Assembly: GCF_001592735.1 (NCBI RefSeq)
Contig: NZ_LUKE01000001.1
Coordinates: forward strand, 1,275,018 to 1,339,017
From: Bdellovibrio bacteriovorus
GTDB taxonomy: Bacteria; Bdellovibrionota; Bdellovibrionia; Bdellovibrionales; Bdellovibrionaceae
Reading direction: 5' to 3'
DNA length: 64,000 nucleotides
Every line of letters starts with the position of its first letter. Within the stretch, counting starts at the first letter, position 1. Shown here one piece after another: positions 25,126-33,408 of the stretch. The notes under the pieces were generated by a model that had not been told where the DNA came from, did not search any database, and saw only the letters and a list, made by a program, of their open reading frames with translations. Both the position numbers and the translations under genes were made by a program.

Positions 25126-25261
25126 AAATCTCCGCGTCCAAGGTCTAGTTTCACCCCTCATAGACTCAAAATAAGACAGTTTTCTGCCGACGAGTTAACC
25201 TGTCGGGCTCTTTATTCGCGTCTCTACAATAGGACCGAATTGGCCCGCACAAGGAGTGAAC

Positions 25262-26494
25262 ATGGATGTTCAAAAAAGTCTCTTGGCGGTTGCCTTCATC
25301 TTTGCGCTTTCAGCTTGCAGCAACCCAAAAACATCAAGCTCGGTATTTGGTGACAACGACACCTTAGATTCTTCTGCTTGTCGCGGAACTTCGATCAAAA
25401 GTAAGTTCATCGTGCAGTGGGAAGATGGCCGTTTCACCGTTGAATCTGGAAAAGATGCCGAAGATTTCAAAAAGAATTTTATCGAACCACAACTAGCCGA
25501 TATTCGCTATGTGGAATACGATCGTGAAATAAAAGTTGAAAGCACCAACGAAGTTCGCACCGCAGGCTCCACAGATAGCTGGGGCCAAGACATGGTGCAA
25601 GCTCGCAGCCTTTGGGCTTTGGGAATCAAAGGTCAAGATATCAAAGTCGGTGTCGTAGATGCCTTTGTGGACCCAACTCACTCACAAATTCAACCGCGCA
25701 TCGCTATTAACACCGCGGAAATTCCTAATAATGGAAAAGATGATGATGGTAACGGAATCGTCGATGACTATTATGGAGCGGCTTTTGTTTCTTCTCCCGC
25801 AACAGCAAGAGCCCCAAGCTCTCACGGCACACACGTGGCCGGCATTATCGCGGCAGACCCTCGTTTTGGATCGGTCGAAGGAATGGCCCCTTTGGCGCAA
25901 ATCGTACCCGCGCAATTTATTTCGGATGATGGTGGTGGCTCTTTAGGGGATGCCGTTTTAGCTTTGCAATATGCGGCTTCACGTGGCGTTAAAATTATTA
26001 ATGCTAGCTGGGGGGGAGCTCCCTGCGTGGCTTCATTAAGAAATGCCTTTCAAGAATTAGAAAGAAAAGGGATCTTGGTCGTTGTCGCCGCGGGCAATGA
26101 TGGTCGCGACATTGACTCTTATCCGGAGTTTCCGGCGTCGTTTAATCTTTCAAATCAGTTAACGATCGCGGCTTCATCAGTGACAGATATTATGACGTCT
26201 TGGTCAAACAGTGGATTCCAATTAGTTCATTTGGCTGCCCCAGGTGATCGAATCTTAAGCACGGTTCCCGGCAATACGACGGCATACATGGATGGAACAA
26301 GTATGGCAGCCCCTTTTGTTTCAGGTGCCGCGGCTCTGTTGTGGAGTGCAAAGCCAAATGCGACGGCCAACCAAATTAAGACAGCCATTTTAAAGTCCGT
26401 GGACGTCACTCCAAACCGCGAATTTAGGGTAAATACTCGAGGCCGACTTAATGTGCGCAAAGCCCATGACGTCCTAAATCAGTTAGTTCCATAA
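25262..26494 (+). CDS. Subtilisin-family (S8) serine protease lipoprotein
   Basis: Lipoprotein protease of about 410 residues. ATG 25262 follows AAGGAG by 5 nt. Signal peptide SLLAVAFIFALSAC ends in lipobox LSAC. A propeptide-like region precedes the S8 domain. The triad is visible: Asp in VGVVDAFVDPTH, His in SSHGTHVAGIIAA, Ser in MDGTSMAAPFVSGAAAL, with the oxyanion Asn in VAAGNDGRD. The DDDGNGIVDD acidic segment is common in secreted subtilisins of this type. Surface location suits digestion of prey protein (inference). Confidence 0.92.
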   Translation: MDVQKSLLAVAFIFALSACSNPKTSSSVFGDNDTLDSSACRGTSIKSKFIVQWEDGRFTVESGKDAEDFKKNFIEPQLADIRYVEYDREIKVESTNEVRTAGSTDSWGQDMVQARSLWALGIKGQDIKVGVVDAFVDPTHSQIQPRIAINTAEIPNNGKDDDGNGIVDDYYGAAFVSSPATARAPSSHGTHVAGIIAADPRFGSVEGMAPLAQIVPAQFISDDGGGSLGDAVLALQYAASRGVKIINASWGGAPCVASLRNAFQELERKGILVVVAAGNDGRDIDSYPEFPASFNLSNQLTIAASSVTDIMTSWSNSGFQLVHLAAPGDRILSTVPGNTTAYMDGTSMAAPFVSGAAALLWSAKPNATANQIKTAILKSVDVTPNREFRVNTRGRLNVRKAHDVLNQLVP

Positions 26495-26517
26495 TTTCAA
26501 ATAGATAGAAAATATAT

Positions 26518-26543
26518 GCGGGGCATAATACACTATGCTCCGC
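26518..26543 (+). terminator. Hairpin after subtilisin gene
   Basis: GCGGGGCAT and ATGCTCCGC form a 9 bp stem with one G-U pair and an 8-base loop, 24 bp after the stop. No clean T run follows, so termination would be weak. Confidence 0.45.
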
Positions 26544-26632
26544 GTCCTAGTTTTCACGTGTTTTCCCAAAAGCCCGTGCTAGATTAATTCCTTGGTTTTT
26601 TACGGAATTTTTCCGAAGGAAAAAGGAATTAT

Positions 26633-28201
26633 ATGAGCACAGAAATTTCATCTGGCATTCAAGCTCGTTTGCGTGATCTTGAAAAAAGAAACGAAGCAGC
26701 TATGGCCGGCGGTGGCGCCGCACGTATAGCAAAGCACAAACAAGGTGGTCGTTTATCCGCGCGTGAGCGTGTCGACGTTCTTCTTGATCCCGGCAGCTTT
26801 GTTGAAATGGATCGTTTTGTTACTCACCGTTGTACCAACTTCGGTATGGATAAAAACGTGGTTCCAGGTGACGGTGTTATTACAGGTTACGGTCGCATCA
26901 ACGGCAAACTGGTGTACGTCTCTTCTCAAGACTTCACCGTGATTGGTGGATCGATGTCTCGCACTCAGGCAAACAAAATTTGCAAGGTGATGGATCTTTC
27001 CATGAAAAACGGCGCGCCTTTTATTTCTATCAATGACTCTGGTGGCGCGCGTATTCAAGAAGGTATTGAATCCTTGGGTGGATATGCCGACATCTTCACT
27101 CGTAACACAATGGCCTCGGGCCTTGTTCCACAAATCACGGCGATCATGGGCCCGTGCGCAGGTGGTGCGGTTTATTCTCCTTCGATTACTGATTTTGTCT
27201 TCATGGTTAAAAACACTTCCTACATGTTCGTGACCGGTCCTGATGTTATTAAGACGGTCACTCACGAAGAGGTCACCAAAGAAGATCTTGGTGGTGCGAC
27301 AACTCACTCTGCAAAATCAGGTGTTGCTCACTTTGCCGCCGAAGATGACAAGCATTGTTTGTTGCTGATTCGCGAGTTGATGAACTTCTTACCTTCAAAC
27401 AATTTGGATGATGCTCCGGTTTTACCAACTAACGACCGTCCTGATCGCGTCACTGAAAGTTTGACGACATTAATTCCTGAAAATCCGAAAAAACCCTACG
27501 ACATGCTTTCCGTTATTACAGAATGTGTGGATGAAGGTTACTTCTTAGAAGTACACAAACACTTTGCGCAGAACATCGTTGTCGGCTTTGCTCGCTTCAA
27601 TGGTCGCCCCGTGGGTATCGTTGGCAATCAGCCAAATATTTTGGCGGGTTGTTTAAACATCGAAGCTTCTCGTAAAGCCGCGCGCTTTATTCGCTTCTGT
27701 GATGCTTTCAATATTCCAATCGTATCGTTTGTTGACGTTCCGGGCTTCTTACCCGGTAAAGATCAAGAGTGGAATGGCATCATCACTCATGGTGCAAAAT
27801 TACTTTACGCTTACGCCGAGGCGACAGTGCCTAAGATCACCGTTATCACTCGTAAAGCTTATGGTGGTGCTTACATCGTTATGGGATCAAAACTGTTACG
27901 TTCCGATGTGAACTTGGCCTACCCTTCGGCAGAAATCGCCGTGATGGGTGCGGATGGGGCCGTCAACATTATCTTCCGCGAAGAAATCAACAAAGCTAAA
28001 GATCCAACGGCAGAACGTGCGCGCTTAACCGCGGAATACGAAGCAAAGTTCAGCAATCCATATGTATCGGCAGAACTTGGTTATACGGATGAAGTGATTG
28101 AGCCAGGCATGACTCGCAAACGCATCATTGATTCTTTAGAGATGTTAAAACATAAACGTGAAATTCAACCGGCTAAAAAGCACGGCAATATTCCGCTATA
28201 G
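26633..28201 (+). CDS. pccB: Acyl-CoA carboxylase, carboxyltransferase subunit (PccB-like)
   Basis: 522 residues; carboxyltransferase moving CO2 from carboxybiotin to acetyl- or propionyl-CoA. Conserved stretches are [21 protein letters not shown], read in parts, [48 protein letters not shown] and, late, [13 protein letters not shown] with [14 protein letters not shown]. Both halves of the crotonase fold are in one chain, as in PccB. AAGGAAT precedes the ATG. First of three genes that make a complete enzyme. Substrate preference (propionyl versus acetyl) is unresolved. Confidence 0.92.
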   Translation: MSTEISSGIQARLRDLEKRNEAAMAGGGAARIAKHKQGGRLSARERVDVLLDPGSFVEMDRFVTHRCTNFGMDKNVVPGDGVITGYGRINGKLVYVSSQDFTVIGGSMSRTQANKICKVMDLSMKNGAPFISINDSGGARIQEGIESLGGYADIFTRNTMASGLVPQITAIMGPCAGGAVYSPSITDFVFMVKNTSYMFVTGPDVIKTVTHEEVTKEDLGGATTHSAKSGVAHFAAEDDKHCLLLIRELMNFLPSNNLDDAPVLPTNDRPDRVTESLTTLIPENPKKPYDMLSVITECVDEGYFLEVHKHFAQNIVVGFARFNGRPVGIVGNQPNILAGCLNIEASRKAARFIRFCDAFNIPIVSFVDVPGFLPGKDQEWNGIITHGAKLLYAYAEATVPKITVITRKAYGGAYIVMGSKLLRSDVNLAYPSAEIAVMGADGAVNIIFREEINKAKDPTAERARLTAEYEAKFSNPYVSAELGYTDEVIEPGMTRKRIIDSLEMLKHKREIQPAKKHGNIPL

Positions 28202-28209
28202 GAGCGAAC

Positions 28210-29712
28210 ATGGCTTTATTTAAAAAAATCCTGATCGCCAACCGTGGGGAAATCGCCATTCGCGTGACTCGCGCTTGTCGTGAGTTAGGCATTGGTTCGG
28301 TAGCGGTGTTTTCAGACGCCGATCGTGACAGTTTACATGTCTTCTTAGCAGACGAGGCCTATCACATTGGCCCCTCGCCTTCGAAAGAAAGCTATTTGAA
28401 TTATAAAAAGATTATCGAAGTATGCAAACAAGCCGGCGTCGATGCTGTTCATCCGGGTTATGGTTTTCTTTCTGAAAACACAACCTTTGCGAAAGCTTTG
28501 GAAGAAGCCGGTATTACTTTCATCGGACCCACGGTGGCCAACATCGAATCCATGGGTGATAAACTTTCCGCTAAGGCCTTGATGAAAAAAGCGGGCGTTC
28601 CCACTGTTCCAGGCTCTGACGGCGGCGTTGAAACAGTTGAAGAAGCGCAGAAGATCGCTGAAAAAATCGGTCTGCCGGTCATCATCAAGGCGTCAGCTGG
28701 TGGTGGCGGTAAAGGCATGCGTGTGGTTCGGAAAATGGACGAACTTGAAAGCGCTTTCCGCGCTTGCCGCTCTGAAGGACAAAACTATTTTGCGGATCCA
28801 ACCGTTTACATTGAAAAATTCGTCAACGATCCCAAGCATATCGAAATCCAAGTGTTCGGCGATAAACACGGAAACCATGTTCACTTGTTTGAACGTGAGT
28901 GCTCGGTGCAACGTCGTCACCAAAAGATTATCGAGGAATGTCCGTCCCCTTCTGTTCCTCAAGAAGTTCGTCTGCGTATGGGTGAAGCCGCGGTTCGCGC
29001 CGCTAAGCAAATCAACTACGTCGGCGCGGGAACTATTGAATTCATCTTTGATAACGCGACTAAAGATTTCTATTTCATGGAAATGAATACGCGCTTGCAA
29101 GTGGAGCATCCGATCACCGAAATCGTGACAGGATATGATTTGGTAAAAGAGCAAATTTACGTGGCCGCAGGGAAACCGTTGTCATTTAAACAAGCCGACA
29201 TTCGCCAAAAAGGTCACGCGATTGAAGCGCGTATCTGTGCTGAAGATCCTGTGACGTATAAACCGCACCCTGGGGTTATCCGCGCTTGTCGCCATCCACA
29301 AGGTCCTTTTATGCGCGTGGATTCATACGCTTATCCTGGATACGAAGTTCCGATTTTCTATGACCCGATGATCGCCAAATTGATTACTTGGGGCGAAACT
29401 CGCGAAGAGGCTATCGACAGAATGCAACGAGCCCTTTCAGAGTTCGTTTTAACCGGTATCAAAACAAATATCGTTCTTCATAAAACGATTTTAGATCATC
29501 CGAAATTCCGCGATGGTTCTTACACGACTCAGTTCATTGAAAAGAACTTTGAAGTGATCGAACCCCAACTTTTTGCCGAAGTAGAAGATCCCGTGTTTTT
29601 GATCGCTGCCGCTATTACCGCGTACAACGACCGTAAATCCAAAGATGTTCGTCAGCTAAACCTGACTTCAAATTGGAAGCGTCTTGGTCGCAAAATGCAG
29701 TTAAGGACTTAA
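28210..29712 (+). CDS. accC: Biotin carboxylase subunit of acyl-CoA carboxylase
   Basis: 500 residues, ATP-grasp biotin carboxylase. Begins FKKILIANRGEIAIRVTRAC, then VDAVHPGYGFLSEN, the ATP loop KASAGGGGKGMRVV, RECSVQRRHQKIIEE, and FYFMEMNTRLQVEHPITE. The extra C-terminal about 50 residues lack a biotin site. It begins 8 bp after the carboxyltransferase gene, and 4 bp separate it from the carrier gene. The three genes together give one heteromeric carboxylase. Confidence 0.94.
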   Translation: MALFKKILIANRGEIAIRVTRACRELGIGSVAVFSDADRDSLHVFLADEAYHIGPSPSKESYLNYKKIIEVCKQAGVDAVHPGYGFLSENTTFAKALEEAGITFIGPTVANIESMGDKLSAKALMKKAGVPTVPGSDGGVETVEEAQKIAEKIGLPVIIKASAGGGGKGMRVVRKMDELESAFRACRSEGQNYFADPTVYIEKFVNDPKHIEIQVFGDKHGNHVHLFERECSVQRRHQKIIEECPSPSVPQEVRLRMGEAAVRAAKQINYVGAGTIEFIFDNATKDFYFMEMNTRLQVEHPITEIVTGYDLVKEQIYVAAGKPLSFKQADIRQKGHAIEARICAEDPVTYKPHPGVIRACRHPQGPFMRVDSYAYPGYEVPIFYDPMIAKLITWGETREEAIDRMQRALSEFVLTGIKTNIVLHKTILDHPKFRDGSYTTQFIEKNFEVIEPQLFAEVEDPVFLIAAAITAYNDRKSKDVRQLNLTSNWKRLGRKMQLRT

Positions 29713-29716
29713 AGCT

Positions 29717-30244
29717 ATGTATTTTGAAGCAGAACTAAAAGGTAAGAAATATAAGATCGACGTGGTCGAACAAAAAAGTATGTGGCGCGTATCTTTGCAA
29801 GAAGAAGGCAAAGATTGGAAACACTATGATATTTCCAAAAACGACTATAAGCAGGCCGAGCAATACATCAGCTTTCTTTTCGGTGGAAAGTCGTATTTGA
29901 TCGATGTGATCGGACAAGACACGGAGTACACTGTATTTACGCGTAACTCGTTCCGCGCCATTAAAGTGTTTAATGACGAGATGCTTTTACATGAATCCTT
30001 GAAAAAGGGTGGCGGTATCGGTGGAGATCAAGAATTAAAATCTGGCATGCCAGGTAAAATCATTGAGATCTTCGCCAAAGAGGGCGAAATCGTTAAAGCC
30101 AATAAGCCGTTGCTAATCATGGAAGCCATGAAAATGGAAAATGAAATGCGGGCTTCTCGCGATGTGAAAATCAAAGAAATCCGCGTGAAACAGGGCGATT
30201 CGGTGGAGTCCGGAGCGGTCTTAATTAAGTTTGAAGAGCCTTAA
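29717..30244 (+). CDS. Biotin carboxyl carrier protein of acyl-CoA carboxylase
   Basis: 175 residues. The C-terminal biotinyl domain has EAMKMENE with the acceptor Lys139, preceded by SGMPGKIIEIFAKEGE. The N-terminal about 90 residues resemble the BT-type linking region of propionyl/acyl-CoA carboxylases rather than the Pro/Ala linker of AccB. That supports a PCC-like holoenzyme. Last gene of the operon. Confidence 0.92.
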   Translation: MYFEAELKGKKYKIDVVEQKSMWRVSLQEEGKDWKHYDISKNDYKQAEQYISFLFGGKSYLIDVIGQDTEYTVFTRNSFRAIKVFNDEMLLHESLKKGGGIGGDQELKSGMPGKIIEIFAKEGEIVKANKPLLIMEAMKMENEMRASRDVKIKEIRVKQGDSVESGAVLIKFEEP

Positions 30245-30256
30245 AATGAACTCCCG

Positions 30257-30276
30257 GCGAGCTCCCTAGAGCTCGC
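30257..30276. other. Perfect hairpin GCGAGCTC/GAGCTCGC
   Basis: An 8 bp perfect stem with a CCTA loop, 12 bp after the carrier-protein stop and without a T tract. A TTGACA box follows at 30291-30296. It could be a weak terminator or an operator for the next gene. Confidence 0.5.
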
Positions 30277-30340
30277 ACCACCGACAAAAGTTGACACCGT
30301 TTACGCCTTAGACGTCCATATCGAGTTTAGATGAGCTGAT

Positions 30341-31060
30341 ATGGACTTTTTTTTTGCTTGTATACGCTTTGAGGTGTTTTCAGACGCCTCGGCCCTGTCG
30401 GCAGCGGAAAGTCTTTACTCCCAACGTTCATCCATTTCCTTTTCGGAGGCAGAGACAGTTTTAGCCGATATCGGAGCTGGTTCAGAAAATGAGCTAGCTC
30501 AGCAAAAATATTCCTCGACGATGAAAGCTTTCATGGGCACGGACGTCATGACTTGGATTGATAAGAATCCGGAACTCTATCGCGCTATTAATGACTATGT
30601 TGATGATCCTCCAGATGGGTCCGATCCATTGTGGGAAACAACGAATGCGAAACTAAATCGAGGAAAAGCCTTAAGTGCTCGCGAAGCGGATTTTAAGAAC
30701 CGCCTAGAGAAGGCCCTTGCAGTTCTTCCGAAATATAATTGCATTTGCTTCAGGGGCGGAGCTTTAAGCAAAAAGGGAGTTGAGTCTTACCGCGAGGGCT
30801 CTGTCATCACCATGGCAGGATTTTATTCGACATCCATTGACCCGAACATTGCGTACCAATTTGCACGCCAGGGATCTCAAGACTCATTTCAGACAATCTT
30901 CGTTATCAATGTACACTCAGGATCACCAATGTCTTCATTTCACCAGTTTCACTGGACTGAGTTTGAAGTGCTGATGAAAGCGGGCGAGAAAGTTCGTGTT
31001 GAGAAAGTTCTTATGGACCAAAATCAGAAAAAAGCGATCATCTTTTTAGAACAAATTTAA
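30341..31060 (+). CDS. Putative ADP-ribosyltransferase (R-S-E type)
   Basis: 239 residues. The C-terminal half has the whole R-S-E signature of arginine-type mono-ADP-ribosyltransferases (ADPrib_exo_Tox-like). Arg138 is in ICFRGGA, the STS is 163-165 in GFYSTSID, and the E-x-E at 207-209 is in WTEFEVLMKAGEKVRVEKV, where the family has ysEqEvLl. Spacing fits the known fold order. Such enzymes transfer ADP-ribose from NAD to protein. The N-terminal 110 residues are helical and match nothing I know. There is no clear signal peptide, though the first residues are hydrophobic (MDFFFACI) and preceded by a 9-T run. The ATG has no strong ribosome site. Role as a toxin in prey or against competitors is inference. 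Confidence 0.72.
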   Translation: MDFFFACIRFEVFSDASALSAAESLYSQRSSISFSEAETVLADIGAGSENELAQQKYSSTMKAFMGTDVMTWIDKNPELYRAINDYVDDPPDGSDPLWETTNAKLNRGKALSAREADFKNRLEKALAVLPKYNCICFRGGALSKKGVESYREGSVITMAGFYSTSIDPNIAYQFARQGSQDSFQTIFVINVHSGSPMSSFHQFHWTEFEVLMKAGEKVRVEKVLMDQNQKKAIIFLEQI

Positions 31061-31063
31061 ATG

Positions 31064-31095
31064 AAAAAGGGGCCTTAAGCCCCTTTTCTTTTTCT
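31064..31095. terminator. Bidirectional terminator between ART-like gene and small secreted protein
   Basis: AAAAGGGGC pairs with GCCCCTTTT around loop CTTAA and T/A runs flank both sides. It ends the ADP-ribosyltransferase-like gene (plus) and the convergent small secreted gene (minus). Confidence 0.85.
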
Positions 31096-31097
31096 GC

Positions 31098-31466
31098 TTA
31101 TTCTGCAGATTCTTCTTTATCACAGGTCGTATCGTCGTATTTCCAAACGCCTTCTTCTTTGACAAAGACCGTGTTGCAATCAAGGTACTTAGAGAGTTCG
31201 CAGCGCGGGCCCGCAGCCTCCGCGATGGACGTAACTACGATCAATGGGTTTCCGTAAAAGTCTTTAAGATGGTTGATAGCTTCTAAGCCCCACACATTGA
31301 CCAATTCACAAGAGTTCGCGTCTTCAACGTAATTCTTTACGCCGATTTGCACAGCTTGGGCTGCGTCCGTTTCAGAGACTTCTGTGGATTTCCAGTTAAG
31401 GATAGGGCCGGCAAACGCCATTGAACCAACCATAAAGACAGCCAAAGAAAGCATAAGAGATCTCAT
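31098..31466 (-). CDS. Small secreted cysteine-containing protein
   Basis: 122 residues with a signal peptide (MLSLAVFMVGSMAFAG). The mature part has cysteines in NSCELVNVW, GPRCELSKYLDCNTVF and DDTTCDKEE, enough for two disulfides. No family recognised. It lies convergently to the ADP-ribosyltransferase-like gene across a shared terminator. That the small protein is its antidote or companion is possible, but there is no shared promoter and nothing more to support it. Confidence 0.6.
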   Translation of the reverse strand: MRSLMLSLAVFMVGSMAFAGPILNWKSTEVSETDAAQAVQIGVKNYVEDANSCELVNVWGLEAINHLKDFYGNPLIVVTSIAEAAGPRCELSKYLDCNTVFVKEEGVWKYDDTTCDKEESAE

Positions 31467-31557
31467 AATTTACTCCCAATGCCTTCTTTTTAGCCATAGC
31501 GGCATTCAAATCAAGATGTTTTCTGCAATTTACAAAATTTTTTAGGGAAATAGGGTT

Positions 31558-32313
31558 CTATTCGATTTCGTTAAAGGATTGATCGCGGTTCTTTTCAAAG
31601 ATGCCGACCACAAGAACCGCCCCCTCAAAGAGAATCCACATCGGAGTAAGCATCATAACCATGCTTAAAAGATCTGGGGGAGTAATAATAGCAGCAATCA
31701 CCGCAATGGTCATGATGGCGTAGCGACGGTTCTTACGCAAAAAAGCTTGGCTTACGATGCCCATCATCCCTAAAACGACGATCACCAAAGGCAGCTCGAA
31801 GGCCACTCCAAACATCAAGCACATCTGCGTAAAAAAGCCCATGTATTGGTCAATGGAGATCATCGGCTTGTCGATGTCCCCACCAAAAGTCATCAGGAAA
31901 TGAAAGGCCATCGGCAGGGCAATAAAATAAGAAAAACCCGAGCCTAAAAGGAACAGCACTGTTCCCGCCATGATAAAGCCCATCGTATACTTGCGCTCTT
32001 TTTGGTAAAGACCGGGAGCTACGAACATCCATACCTGGTAAAGCCAAAATGGACAAGAAAGGATAATACCACCCACAAACGAAAGCTTCAGATGGGCGAT
32101 AAACTTATCCAGGGGGCCTGTGAAAATTAAACCCCCACCTGGTAAATAAGGAACGATCGGCTGACGCACAAAATTGAATATTTGTTCACTGAAGTTGTAA
32201 CAAATGGCCGTACCGATAAAAAGAATCAGTGCACAGTTGATGATACGTTTACGAAGTTCCGCGAGATGCTCGTACAACGACTGGGCTTTTAAGTCTAGAT
32301 CTTCACTTCTCAT
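31558..32313 (-). CDS. tatC: Sec-independent protein translocase TatC
   Basis: 251 residues, six membrane helices. Begins LYEHLAELRKRIINCALILF, the TatC HL.ELR.R signature that binds the twin-arginine signal. Later SSGFSYFIALPMAF-like (FSYFIALPMAFHF) and FELPLVIVVLGMMGIV, then RRYAIMTIAVIAAIITPPDLLS, read in parts. Length is normal. It overlaps tatB by 4 bp. Confidence 0.95.
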   Translation of the reverse strand: MRSEDLDLKAQSLYEHLAELRKRIINCALILFIGTAICYNFSEQIFNFVRQPIVPYLPGGGLIFTGPLDKFIAHLKLSFVGGIILSCPFWLYQVWMFVAPGLYQKERKYTMGFIMAGTVLFLLGSGFSYFIALPMAFHFLMTFGGDIDKPMISIDQYMGFFTQMCLMFGVAFELPLVIVVLGMMGIVSQAFLRKNRRYAIMTIAVIAAIITPPDLLSMVMMLTPMWILFEGAVLVVGIFEKNRDQSFNEIE

Positions 32314-32660
32314 GATTTCTTCTTTTCGTCCGAGTCGTCGTTAGTAGATTCAGTAAGCTCCATTTGCTGAGGCTCTTCGCTAGTCGGTGCATGGGATTCA
32401 TGATGTCCGTGGGGCGAATGGTGATCGTGCTGAGCTTGTTCATCACGAACTTGATCCCGGCGAGACATTGCCGAATCAAGATCAAAACGATCTAAGCGAG
32501 TTTGTTGTTTGATTTCATCCGTGAGGATATTGGAGCTGCGTTTTAGTTCATTCAGAAAGCGACCCAAGGTTCTAGCCAATTGAGGCAATTCTTTGGGGCC
32601 AACAACCACTAAAGCCAAGATGGCTAAAAAAATAATTTCTGACATTCCTAAGCCGAACAT
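32310..32660 (-). CDS. tatB: Sec-independent protein translocase TatB (TatA/B family)
   Basis: 116 residues. One N-terminal membrane helix (MSEIIFLAILALVVVGPKELPQLARTLGR) with the FG and GPKELP hinge, then an amphipathic helix and a long charged tail rich in His (HDHHSPHGHHESH). ELPQLARTLGRFLNELK favours TatB over TatA. No second tatA-type gene is here, so it could serve both roles or a tatA lies elsewhere. First gene of tatB-tatC. Confidence 0.9.
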   Translation of the reverse strand: MFGLGMSEIIFLAILALVVVGPKELPQLARTLGRFLNELKRSSNILTDEIKQQTRLDRFDLDSAMSRRDQVRDEQAQHDHHSPHGHHESHAPTSEEPQQMELTESTNDDSDEKKKS

Positions 32661-32678
32661 GGCGCCAGAATAGTGGAA

Positions 32679-33308
32679 TCAGCCTTGCTTGCCAAGCTTT
32701 ACTTGGTCTGCGGGAAGAGTCAGGACACCCATCTCTTTAAGTTTTTCTTTGGCGAGCTCGGAGCCGGTACGCATATAGCGTTCGTAAAGCCGAAGGATGC
32801 TTTCATCGCTCTTAATAAGGGATTGATGACTGATATAGGTCAAAACGTCGACAAACTCTAAAAAGCGCTCTGAAAAGGTCGAATACACCTTTATCATCGC
32901 GTCTTCACGCGTGCAGTGAGCCAAAGACGCATAGGCAGCGCCTCCAATCTCTGCATAATAGTCTATATCCACAATCTTGCGCGACAATGAATCGCCGAAA
33001 AAGCCACTGATATATAGAGTTTTATCGCCGAGTTTCCGCAACATCTCGGTGCGCACGAAAGGTTCAGAGTTTTGCGCGATTAAATAGGCTTCTGCCAAGG
33101 TCTGCGGAGAGCGCTGACCGCTTTCATTTTCATAAGGCTCGTCATAAAGATTTCTAGCATCAAGATAGTGCTGAAGAAGACGCACAAGATAGCTTTCCAC
33201 ATGAGGATAAGTGTTCACTTTCCTCTGACTGAGTCCTTGCTGAACCAGCTCTTGGAAGTATCCCTCGGGACTAATAAAAAGCTCTACAGTCGACGACTTA
33301 TCCCTCAT
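32679..33308 (-). CDS. Conserved hypothetical cytoplasmic protein
   Basis: 209 residues, no signal peptide, mostly helical by composition. Pattern: SYLVRLLQHYLDARNLYDEPY, read in parts, RKLGDKTLYISGFFGDSL, IDYYAEIGGAAYASLA, FVDVLTYISHQSL. I do not know a function. I recall similar unnamed proteins in delta-proteobacteria-like genomes but cannot confirm this. It ends 19 bp before tatB on the same strand, so could be transcribed with tatBC. Confidence 0.7.
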   Translation of the reverse strand: MRDKSSTVELFISPEGYFQELVQQGLSQRKVNTYPHVESYLVRLLQHYLDARNLYDEPYENESGQRSPQTLAEAYLIAQNSEPFVRTEMLRKLGDKTLYISGFFGDSLSRKIVDIDYYAEIGGAAYASLAHCTREDAMIKVYSTFSERFLEFVDVLTYISHQSLIKSDESILRLYERYMRTGSELAKEKLKEMGVLTLPADQVKLGKQG

Positions 33309-33408
33309 ACCTATTATTTTAACAAAGTTCCCAGGAAATTCGGTTAGTGTTTTTTGTAAAAACCTTTTCTTCCTGGGCCTTTGTCGATCCTTGTCTCAGT
33401 ATGAAACG

